Below are positions 1 to 5,926 of a DNA stretch of 11,827 nt, piece by piece. The notes beneath the pieces are model-generated. The model was not told the DNA's origin and searched no databases. It saw nothing but the letters and a program-made list of their open reading frames with translations. Both the position numbers and the translations under genes were made by a program. This stretch comes from Bacteroidales bacterium (lineage in GTDB: Bacteria > Bacteroidota > Bacteroidia > Bacteroidales > UBA7960). Position 1 is the stretch's first letter. The number at the start of each line of letters is the position of its first letter. The stretch lies in assembly GCA_003557765.1 (NCBI GenBank), contig PWNO01000027.1, forward strand, positions 1-11,827, read 5' to 3'.

Positions 1-1105
1 CCAGCAATACACCAATAACGATGCCTAAACTGATTGGCAGGAAATTGGTTTCACTGAGGCGTTTTTCATTGTTGCCAAGCAACTGCATGACCTTCGGCAT
101 GTTTTCCTCATCTGCCGCCAGCAAGACCTTATCACCAAAGCGTAAAGTGGTATTGCCTTTTGGAGAAATATCTATACCACTACGCCGAATACGGGTTACA
201 GTGGCATTGTAAAGTGCAGTCAGTCTAAGTGCGTTCAGGCTTTTGTTGACCACATCCTTGTTGGTCACCAGGAGCCAATTGATTTTATAACCAGAGGCCT
301 GAGGGATCTTTTCCTCTGTTGGTGGTCCGATCATGAGCGCAACCTTCTCCAGAGATTCTTCTGTGCCAACAACCTTAACCACATCACCGAGGTAAAGCCG
401 TGCGTTTTTAGCTGGAGCATATACCATGTCACCATGTTTTACCCTGCTGATCACAGCCTGGGTCATCGTGCCCACCTCCAGCTCACGGATTGTTTTGCCG
501 TCAATGTTCTTGTTAGCCACCACAAAGTTTTTGTCGGTTACGTCCGGATGATCTTCATGAATCTGATCAAAATACTTTTTTTCTTCGTGCTTCATGTTCA
601 CCCGCATGACGACAGGCAAGAGGTGTATGGTGAGAATGGCAAGAATGGCTCCTAAAGGATAAACTACACCATAACCCACTGATGGCATTGTTGATCCGGA
701 TATGTCAATGGCAGCCGCGAGGCCAGAGGTGCTCGTGAGTGCACCGTTAAAAATGCCTACTGCAAGCAAGGGGTTGATGTCCAGCATCCTTCCCAGGGAA
801 AAACTGATCACCGCTGCCATTCCAACAAGCAACAGACATACACTTAAAAACTGCCTGCCCGTCTTCTTAAAGGAATCAAAAAATCCCGGACCCGCCTGGA
901 TCCCCACCGTAAAAATGAAAAACATCAAACCGATGGTCTGAAAAGCCTCCGGCACCATGATCCCATAGTGCCCCATGATCAGTGCGACGAATACTACAGC
1001 TGAAAGGTCCAGCGAAAAGCCTCTGAACCTGACATTGCCAAGCATAATGCCCAATGTAATGATAAGGAAAAGTGCAAAATACCCTTCAAATATCAATTCA
1101 GTCAT
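1..1105 (-). CDS. Putative AspT/YidE/YbjL-family transporter, 5' part (cut by left window edge)
   Basis: Inner-membrane transporter of the family whose best-known member is the aspartate:alanine antiporter AspT; the substrate here is unknown. The visible 368 codons start at ATG 1105-1103 and remain open at the window edge. Residues 5-168 hold about six hydrophobic segments, including a GALTSTSGLAAA stretch (121-132) typical of the family's duplicated membrane domain. Two soluble RCK_C (TrkA-C) domains follow at about 192-262 and 272-345, and a second membrane half begins near residue 354. Family members are about 550 residues, so roughly the last third is missing. The order membrane half, two RCK_C domains, membrane half is the family's standard plan. 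No Shine-Dalgarno sequence precedes the start. A TACCTTTG element lies about 115 bp upstream. The gene is divergent from the photolyase gene. The family call is firm; any substrate would be a guess. Confidence 0.88.
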   Translation of the reverse strand, partial: MTELIFEGYFALFLIITLGIMLGNVRFRGFSLDLSAVVFVALIMGHYGIMVPEAFQTIGLMFFIFTVGIQAGPGFFDSFKKTGRQFLSVCLLLVGMAAVISFSLGRMLDINPLLAVGIFNGALTSTSGLAAAIDISGSTMPSVGYGVVYPLGAILAILTIHLLPVVMRVNMKHEEKKYFDQIHEDHPDVTDKNFVVANKNIDGKTIRELEVGTMTQAVISRVKHGDMVYAPAKNARLYLGDVVKVVGTEESLEKVALMIGPPTEEKIPQASGYKINWLLVTNKDVVNKSLNALRLTALYNATVTRIRRSGIDISPKGNTTLRFGDKVLLAADEENMPKVMQLLGNNEKRLSETNFLPISLGIVIGVLL

Positions 1106-1502
1106 GATCGGTGGTATTGAATATTCTTGTCTGTGGCACAGGCAAAATACCTGCTTTATTGTATCTTTATGTCAGACATCAGCCAGGGTTAACAATGTAA
1201 AACAATTGTGCCCGCTGCTGCAAAGGTAAAAGTTCTTCGGTTCACCTGTTAATAATTTTTATATTTCGATCAGAATTAGTTCGTCATGCGATGATCGTTG
1301 TCAGGCAATTTGTCTGGCATGGCTTGCTTCCATTGGCACACAATCACAAATTATTTACTCATGGTCGTTTCCTGACAATTTTCACGTAAGCAACTATTTG
1401 GGAAGAAATTGGGCTGCTGAATATTAGCCAGTTACTATTTTGAAAAAGCCCATTAACTTTAAGATCTTTTGACCTACCGGTTTTTTGAAAAAACATTCAT
1501 TC
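1106..1502. other. Divergent intergenic region between transporter and photolyase genes
   Basis: About 400 bp without a supportable gene, lying between divergent starts. It holds the minus-strand TACCTTTGCA element described separately. On the plus strand there is a weak photolyase promoter candidate: TTTG at 1439-1442, then 21 bp, then ATCTTTTG at 1464-1471, which departs from TAnnTTTG at the first two positions. The region is AT-rich, as expected for a promoter zone. No RNA gene, strong hairpin or repeat was recognised. Confidence 0.5.
1219..1228 (-). promoter_or_regulatory. Bacteroidota-type -7 promoter element for the transporter gene
   Basis: On the minus strand this reads TACCTTTGCA, a perfect match to the TAnnTTTG -7 element of Bacteroidota primary sigma factor promoters. 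The same 10-mer occurs upstream of thrS. It points at the transporter gene and predicts a 5' leader of about 110 nt. No convincing TTTG -33 element was found at the expected distance, so the call rests on the -7 match and its position. Confidence 0.55.
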
Positions 1503-2807
1503 ATGAGTACATTGACATTATTTTGGTTTCGTCGCGACCTGCGCCTTGAGGACAACAAAGGACTGTATTATGCTTTGAAGGAAAACGAAAACGTGCTCCC
1601 GCTGTTTATTTTTGATGAAAATATCATTGATGCCCTTCCTGCAGACGACCATCGTGTGTCTTTCATCTATGATGCGCTAGCGGGCATCAACAGGCAATTG
1701 ATGCAGATGGGCAGTGGGTTGCTTGTCAAAAGGGGCAGGCCCCTTGAGGTGTTGCGATCATTGTGCGATGAACTTCCGGTGCATGCAGTGTATTGTAACA
1801 GCGACCATGAATCTTATGGCCGGAAGCGTGATGATGAAGCCGGCCGGTTATTGAAAAACAGAGGAATTGCTTTCAGGTCCTATCATGACCATCTCATCAT
1901 GCAGGCCGATGAGGTGCTGAAACAGGATGAAACCCCGTATCATGTGTTTACACCTTACAGCCGGCGATGGTTGGAGCAGCTTACAGATGAACATCTTGAA
2001 ACACATGATATAAGAAATGCAGAAGCGCATTTTGCTGATGCAACATTCACCCGTTTTCCATCCCGGGAGGAAGTTAACCTTAAAGAGGCGAACCTGAAAG
2101 CACCCGAGTTATCAATCGATGAGCCCTTGATTCGCTCGTATGACCTGAATCGCGACTATCCGGCAAAGGAGGGAACCAGCAGACTGGGCGTGCATTTGCG
2201 ATTTGGCACCATAAGCATCCGACAGGTGATCAATCAGGGGCTCAAGTGGAATCAGACCTTTGTTAATGAGTTGATTTGGCGTGAGTTTTATGCCATGATC
2301 ATGTACCATTACCCGGAAGTAATGAACCGGTCATTTAAGCCTGCTTATGACCGCATTCAGTGGCGCAATAATGAAAAAGAATTTGAAAGGTGGAAAGAAG
2401 GCAGAACCGGTTTCCCTATGGTGGATGCGGGAATGCGTCAGCTGGCCCAAACGGGATATATGCATAACAGGTTGCGCATGCTCACAGCGAGTTTTCTCAG
2501 TAAACATCTATTAATCGACTGGCGTTGGGGCGAGGCATGGTTTGGTGAAAAACTTTTTGATTATGAGCTTTCTTCCAACAATGGTGGCTGGCAATGGAGT
2601 GCCGGAACAGGTTGCGATGCTGCCCCATATTTTCGTATCTTTAATCCGGAAACCCAGCAAAAAAAGTTTGATGCAAAAGGGCAGTTTGTGAAAACATGGT
2701 TGCCGGAGCTGAATACGCTTGATTATCCTGGTCCGATTATTGATCACCGGGAGGCCAGGGAAAGATGCCTCAGGGCTTATCGTGAAGCCCTGGATAACTC
2801 GATTTGA
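1503..2807 (+). CDS. phr: Deoxyribodipyrimidine photolyase, class I (cryptochrome/photolyase family)
   Basis: Flavoenzyme that uses blue or near-UV light to split cyclobutane pyrimidine dimers in DNA. At 434 residues it is near normal length. An N-terminal alpha/beta antenna-binding domain opens with LFWFRRDLRL and spans about 3-160; the helical FAD-binding domain covers about 190-430. Compared with E. coli PhrB, the electron-transfer tryptophan triad is present as W287, W340 and W363. The FAD N5 asparagine is N359 in the NNGGWQW motif. Active-site residues E256, W259, N322 (HNRLRM) and M326 are also present. The start is taken as ATG 1503, giving MSTLTLFWFRRD; an in-frame TTG at 1485 would add six residues. 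Neither start has a Shine-Dalgarno sequence. The Nudix gene follows 55 bp later on the same strand, so co-transcription is likely. The second cofactor, folate or a flavin, cannot be told from sequence reading alone. Confidence 0.95.
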   Translation: MSTLTLFWFRRDLRLEDNKGLYYALKENENVLPLFIFDENIIDALPADDHRVSFIYDALAGINRQLMQMGSGLLVKRGRPLEVLRSLCDELPVHAVYCNSDHESYGRKRDDEAGRLLKNRGIAFRSYHDHLIMQADEVLKQDETPYHVFTPYSRRWLEQLTDEHLETHDIRNAEAHFADATFTRFPSREEVNLKEANLKAPELSIDEPLIRSYDLNRDYPAKEGTSRLGVHLRFGTISIRQVINQGLKWNQTFVNELIWREFYAMIMYHYPEVMNRSFKPAYDRIQWRNNEKEFERWKEGRTGFPMVDAGMRQLAQTGYMHNRLRMLTASFLSKHLLIDWRWGEAWFGEKLFDYELSSNNGGWQWSAGTGCDAAPYFRIFNPETQQKKFDAKGQFVKTWLPELNTLDYPGPIIDHREARERCLRAYREALDNSI

Positions 2808-2862
2808 TGTGATCAGGCAGGTCGCACATCATGCAAATACAAATTAAAATGGTTGTTGACAA

Positions 2863-3501
2863 GTGAAGTTTCATCTTTTTATCCGGCATCTGAGCAATTA
2901 TGGTTTTGATGATCTTCCGGGCCAGGAGGCACAATTGGTGATGGCTCCCAATATCAGGCAGGAGGAGATACGAAACATGGGAACCGGAAACGATCCTGTA
3001 AAAAGCGGTGTGATTATCCTGGTATATCCAGGCAATGGGGGTGAGGCACATACTGTCTTCATCCGACGCCCGCAATATGATGGGGTTCATAGCGGACAGA
3101 TTGCTTTTCCGGGTGGCAGACATGAAGAGGATGACAACGATATGATGGAAACGGCGCTGCGGGAAGCAGAGGAGGAAATAGGCATCGCAAGGCAAGATGT
3201 GCAAGTAGCCGGGAAACTCACCGACCTGTACATCCCGCCAAGCAATTATCTGGTGAGTCCGTTCATAGGAATCCTTCCCGACAAGCCGGTGTTTTACCCG
3301 GACAACAATGAGGTCGCGCAAATCATTGAAGTACCCCTGCGCATATTTGTTGAGGATAATTATCGCACCCGGGTTCCCATGACCATGGCTACCGGCGAAT
3401 GCATGGATACACCCTGCTATCTGGTAGATCATCATACCATATGGGGAGCTACGGCCATGATCATGGCCGAGTTTGTGGCAGTGATCCGAAAAATGCTTTA
3501 A
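2863..3501 (+). CDS. Nudix hydrolase, CoA-pyrophosphatase (NudL-like) type
   Basis: Predicted cytoplasmic hydrolase that cleaves the diphosphate bond of CoA or related nucleotides, releasing 3',5'-ADP and phosphopantetheine. The 212-residue protein contains FPGG (82-85) followed by TALREAEEEIGI (97-108). This has the same spacing as in E. coli NudL, so the metal-binding glutamates E101, E104 and E105 are in place. The upstream FIRRPQYDGVHSGQIAFPGG region resembles the CoA-specificity motif of this subfamily. A C-terminal IWGATAMIM segment matches the FVWGMTAGII region of NudL. The start is GTG at 2863, because an in-frame TGA lies at 2857-2859; the N-terminal PGQEAQLVMAP segment fits the family, so a later start would lose conserved sequence. 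The gene sits 55 bp after the photolyase gene and 8 bp before the repeat-protein gene, probably in one transcript. The Nudix fold is certain; CoA as substrate is inferred. Confidence 0.9.
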   Translation: MKFHLFIRHLSNYGFDDLPGQEAQLVMAPNIRQEEIRNMGTGNDPVKSGVIILVYPGNGGEAHTVFIRRPQYDGVHSGQIAFPGGRHEEDDNDMMETALREAEEEIGIARQDVQVAGKLTDLYIPPSNYLVSPFIGILPDKPVFYPDNNEVAQIIEVPLRIFVEDNYRTRVPMTMATGECMDTPCYLVDHHTIWGATAMIMAEFVAVIRKML

Positions 3502-3509
3502 CATACGAT

Positions 3510-4577
3510 ATGATGGCTTTTAATAAACACATGGTATGCACATGGTTGCTGCTTATGCTTTGGTCAGGAGTTTCAGGTAACTCTTCTGCCCTTGACTCTT
3601 TGCTGGCCACTGGCGATGTTCCCCCTGACTATAGTGAGATCAAGTTCCATCAATACGACGATAAGGGCCGTAAAGAAGCTGTCTGGGTTTTTGGTCCTGA
3701 AAGAAGCCTGGAACAGCGCACCGCATATGTTTACGATGCGCGCGCAGACAAATCGCAACAAATCACTTACGCTGCGGATGATGAAGTAATCAGTCGTAAA
3801 GTCATGCGCTATGATGATCGTGGCCAGTTGAAGGAACAGATAGTGTATGATGCTATCGGGCGGGTTTTGAAGCGCGAAGTCTATCGTCACAGAGACAGGA
3901 AGCTCGTGGAATGGCAACATTATACTGAACACAACAGGCTTAAATGGATCCGGCTTTATGCTTATGACAAGCATGGCAATCGACTGGAAGAGCGGTGGAT
4001 TGACTCCTGGGGCGCACTAAGCAGGCTTTATGTGTGGGCTTATCATGATACGGGATTAATGAAAGGATACAATGTATATGGGCCCCGCGGACAGCTTAAA
4101 TGGCGATATGCCTATGGTTATGATGAGTTGGGCAGACGCATTGCCACACGATGGTACAATGAAGATGATGAGCTGCAGTGGGTTCGCACAAACAGTTATG
4201 ATGAGGATGGGTACATGACCGGCCAAAGCCGATACACTACATACCGGCGATTATTCTCCCGTCGCAAGGACTTTCAGTTGAGGCACCGCAAGGAATTCAG
4301 CTATGATGACAAAGGCAACCGTACACGGAAGCGTGTGTTTGACCACAGGGGAAGAGTATTTTGGGATATCGAAATGGATTATGATGCACAAAGAAACCTG
4401 GTGAGCTATGTAAACTATGACCATCGTGGCCGTGTGGAGTACCGTTATGAGATGGATTATGATACGCGCGGGTTACAAACACATTGGCGATGGTATGAAG
4501 GTGATGACAAGCTCATTTGGCAAAGACAGTTTATCTATGATAAACATGGGCGGCTGATTTGGGAAGTATACCAATAA
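3510..4577 (+). CDS. Secreted protein made of twelve 26-residue YD-type repeats, function unknown
   Basis: No named family was recognised with confidence. A hydrophobic stretch at 9-21 after K6/H7 looks like a signal peptide, with plausible cleavage after A27 (S25-S26-A27). No lipobox cysteine is present, so a periplasmic or outer location is likely. The rest is a repeat array. Y-D (or a variant) falls at residues 49, 75, 101, 127, 152, 178, 204, 230, 265, 291, 317 and 343, a step of 26 except one of 25 and one of 35. Each unit reads roughly YDxxGxLxxxxx(Y/F)xxxGxLxW, two half-repeats of 12 and 14 residues, resembling RHS YD repeats and MORN-like YwqK repeats, which form beta-hairpin arrays. 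No catalytic or toxin domain is visible. The first ATG of an ATGATG pair was taken as start; a longer in-frame reading begins inside the Nudix gene but would put the signal peptide internally. The gene follows the Nudix gene by 8 bp. Confidence 0.8.
   Translation: MMAFNKHMVCTWLLLMLWSGVSGNSSALDSLLATGDVPPDYSEIKFHQYDDKGRKEAVWVFGPERSLEQRTAYVYDARADKSQQITYAADDEVISRKVMRYDDRGQLKEQIVYDAIGRVLKREVYRHRDRKLVEWQHYTEHNRLKWIRLYAYDKHGNRLEERWIDSWGALSRLYVWAYHDTGLMKGYNVYGPRGQLKWRYAYGYDELGRRIATRWYNEDDELQWVRTNSYDEDGYMTGQSRYTTYRRLFSRRKDFQLRHRKEFSYDDKGNRTRKRVFDHRGRVFWDIEMDYDAQRNLVSYVNYDHRGRVEYRYEMDYDTRGLQTHWRWYEGDDKLIWQRQFIYDKHGRLIWEVYQ
4049..4577 (+). repeat. C-terminal half of the 78-bp (26-codon) repeat array
   Basis: The codons for residues 181-355 of the repeat protein encode the most regular units. 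They are diverged at DNA level but keep a period of 26 codons. One unit, between Y230 and Y265, carries an insertion of nine residues containing TTYRRLFSRRKDF. The last unit is truncated after its second half-repeat begins, ending the protein at WEVYQ. Confidence 0.6.
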
Positions 4578-4580
4578 AAA

Positions 4581-4609
4581 AAGGGAGGATTGTTTTTATA
4601 TCCTCCCTT
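4581..4609 (-). terminator. Intrinsic terminator between convergent units, best oriented for rplT
   Basis: A perfect 10-bp inverted repeat, AAGGGAGGAT (4581-4590) and ATCCTCCCTT (4600-4609), encloses a 9-nt loop. On the minus strand the stem runs into seven Ts, so it is a classical Rho-independent terminator 25 bp after the rplT stop. On the plus strand only two Ts follow the stem, so it would stop the photolyase-Nudix-repeat transcript less efficiently. It lies 3 bp after the repeat-protein stop codon and probably serves both units. Confidence 0.85.
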
Positions 4610-4633
4610 CCTGATGTTCATTATGCTTATTGA

Positions 4634-4978
4634 CTATTTGACAGAATCAACAATGGCTTTAAATGCATCCGGGTGATTCATGGCCAGATCGGCAAGAACC
4701 TTACGGTTGATCTGGATGTCCTTTGCATTTAATTTACCTATAAATTGAGAATAATTCATGTCGTACTGTCTGACAGCCGCATTGATACGCTGAATCCAAA
4801 GCTTTCTGAATTCCCTTTTCTTGTTGCGTCTGTCGCGGTAGGCATAAAGCAGACCTTTTTCCCAGGTATTCTTTGCTACCGTGTACACGTTTTTCCTTGC
4901 ACCAAAATATCCTTTGGTGAGCTTCAGGATCTTTTTTCTTCTGCGCCTCGCGGCGACTTTGTTAACGGCTCTTGGCAT
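4634..4978 (-). CDS. rplT: 50S ribosomal protein L20 (bL20)
   Basis: Large-subunit protein that binds 23S rRNA early in assembly. The 114-residue product starts [16 protein letters not shown] and has the family's very basic N-terminal extension (1-60), which reaches into the rRNA, followed by the globular part with [15 protein letters not shown] (about 60-74) and a C-terminal helix ending in AIVDSVK. Length and sequence are normal. It is the last gene of the thrS-infC-rpmI-rplT operon, 107 bp after rpmI, and is followed by a strong terminator. In enterobacteria and Bacillus, L20 or an L20-independent leader controls this operon; whether that holds here cannot be read from the sequence. There is no Shine-Dalgarno sequence before the ATG. 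Confidence 0.98.
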   Translation of the reverse strand: MPRAVNKVAARRRRKKILKLTKGYFGARKNVYTVAKNTWEKGLLYAYRDRRNKKREFRKLWIQRINAAVRQYDMNYSQFIGKLNAKDIQINRKVLADLAMNHPDAFKAIVDSVK

Positions 4979-5036
4979 AATTCTGTGTGTTGTTTGTTAA
5001 GCGCTTTCCACCATCATGGGGCAAGACTTATTTGGC

Positions 5037-5072
5037 TTAAACAAAGGTTTGAAATGATTTAATAAAGGTTTG
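5037..5072. repeat. Short direct repeat in the rpmI-rplT spacer
   Basis: TTAAACAAAGGTTTG (5037-5051) and TTTAATAAAGGTTTG (5058-5072) are 15-bp direct copies with a few mismatches, 21 bp apart start to start. On the transcribed strand both contain CAAACCTTT. They sit in the unusually long (107 bp) gap just before rplT. The proximal copy, AAACCTTTG, is one base from a TAnnTTTG -7 element, so an internal promoter is possible. A protein-binding site is another option. Neither is proven. Confidence 0.45.
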
Positions 5073-5085
5073 TAATCATGTGAAA

Positions 5086-5280
5086 CTACATGGCCAGCAT
5101 GGCCTTGATGTTCTTTTCATCAGCCTTGTGGACATAAGCTGTTTTGGTCAGGTTTCTTTTCCTTTTCTTATGCTTTTTGGTCAAAATGTGACTTTTATAA
5201 GCATGTTTCCGCTTAATGCGGCCGGAAGCGGTAACAGCAAACCGCTTTTTTGCTCCGGATTTGGTCTTCATTTTAGGCAT
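5086..5280 (-). CDS. rpmI: 50S ribosomal protein L35 (bL35)
   Basis: Small, highly basic large-subunit protein of 64 residues, the usual length. It begins [14 protein letters not shown], the family signature, continues with the [22 protein letters not shown] segment of the middle region (broken here by no unusual change), and ends KNIKAMLAM. It lies 37 bp after infC and 107 bp before rplT in the conserved infC-rpmI-rplT order, and is expected to be co-transcribed from the thrS promoter. The start is unambiguous. Confidence 0.98.
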   Translation of the reverse strand: MPKMKTKSGAKKRFAVTASGRIKRKHAYKSHILTKKHKKRKRNLTKTAYVHKADEKNIKAMLAM

Positions 5281-5317
5281 TCTTCTCGCAATTTACAGGT
5301 TTATATCATAATGAACA

Positions 5318-5887
5318 TTAGTTTTTCTTTCCGGGTGCTTTCTTGGGCGAGACAAACATGATCATCCGTTTGCCTTCCATCTTGGGCATTTGTTCTACCT
5401 TGCCGTATTCCTCAATTTCCTGGGCAAAGCGCAGCAGAATGAGTTCACCCTTCTCTTTGTAAATGATGGTACGCCCTTTGAAAAATACGTATACCTTAAG
5501 CTTGGCACCTTCCTGGAGGAATTTGATGGCATGCTTCAACTTGAAGTTAAAGTCGTGCTCATCTGTGTTGGGACCAAGCCGGATCTCCTTCACCACGACC
5601 TTTGCCGCATTGGCCTTGATCTCTTTTTGTTTCTTTTTCTGCTCGTAAAGAAACTTTTTGTAATCCATGATCTTGCAGACCGGTGGATTTGCAGTAGGAG
5701 CAATCTCTACCAGGTCAAGGTTCCGGTCATCGGCCATTCTGATGGCATCCCTGATGGGATAAATGTCTGACTCCACATGTTCACCTACCACACGTACAAC
5801 AGGTGCCGTGATGCGCTGGTTGATGCGGTGCGGATCTTCTTTTTTTACAAATCGTTTTCTTCCTCGGGGTCTGAATGGTGTTGCTAT
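5318..5887 (-). CDS. infC: Translation initiation factor IF-3, probable ATA start codon
   Basis: IF3 binds the 30S subunit, prevents premature 50S joining and checks start-codon pairing. The product is 189 residues if it starts at ATA 5887-5885. The N-terminal domain (about 21-82) begins with RINQRI and includes [18 protein letters not shown] lysine-rich linker (83-96) follows, and the C-terminal domain (about 98-182) contains [15 protein letters not shown] and VFFKGR. The first canonical in-frame start is GTG 5791, which would remove the conserved RIN motif. Upstream, the frame meets TAA at 5926-5924 with no ATG, GTG or TTG between. ATA is preceded by GAGGAGG (5902-5896) at 8 nt spacing, ideal for initiation. 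E. coli infC likewise uses a rare start, AUU, which lets IF3 repress its own synthesis; the same control is inferred here. The gene lies 39 bp after thrS. Confidence 0.93.
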   Translation of the reverse strand: MATPFRPRGRKRFVKKEDPHRINQRITAPVVRVVGEHVESDIYPIRDAIRMADDRNLDLVEIAPTANPPVCKIMDYKKFLYEQKKKQKEIKANAAKVVVKEIRLGPNTDEHDFNFKLKHAIKFLQEGAKLKVYVFFKGRTIIYKEKGELILLRFAQEIEEYGKVEQMPKMEGKRMIMFVSPKKAPGKKN

Positions 5888-5892
5888 GTTAC

Positions 5893-5905
5893 CTTCCTCC
5901 TCTCT
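5893..5905 (-). promoter_or_regulatory. Strong Shine-Dalgarno sequence deciding the infC start
   Basis: The minus strand reads AGAGAGGAGGAAG here, containing GAGGAGG complementary to the 3' end of 16S rRNA. It ends 8 nt before the ATA codon at 5887-5885 and over 100 nt before the GTG at 5791, so it supports ATA as the start. The other genes in the window have no comparable sequence, in keeping with the phylum's rare use of Shine-Dalgarno pairing. Confidence 0.8.
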
Positions 5906-5926
5906 TTTGGTTTGTATCTTGATTTA

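Noticed and set aside
2770..3504. Long minus-strand open frame (244 codons) opposite the Nudix gene
   Set aside because: It is antisense to a clear Nudix protein with intact motifs; its translation is rich in His, Cys and Ile without domain character, as expected of a mirror frame.
3399..3509. Extended start for the repeat protein inside the Nudix gene
   Set aside because: It would bury the signal peptide 37 residues inside the protein and overlap the conserved Nudix C-terminus; ATG 3510 gives a normal secretion signal.
3510..4577. RHS toxin or polymorphic toxin system
   Set aside because: No RHS core-closing motif, no variable C-terminal toxin domain and no immunity gene follow; the next gene is convergent rplT.
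5318..5791. IF3 starting at GTG 5791
   Set aside because: It would remove the conserved RIN motif and the N-terminal strand, and it has no ribosome-binding site nearby, whereas ATA 5887 has both the conserved residues and a strong Shine-Dalgarno sequence.
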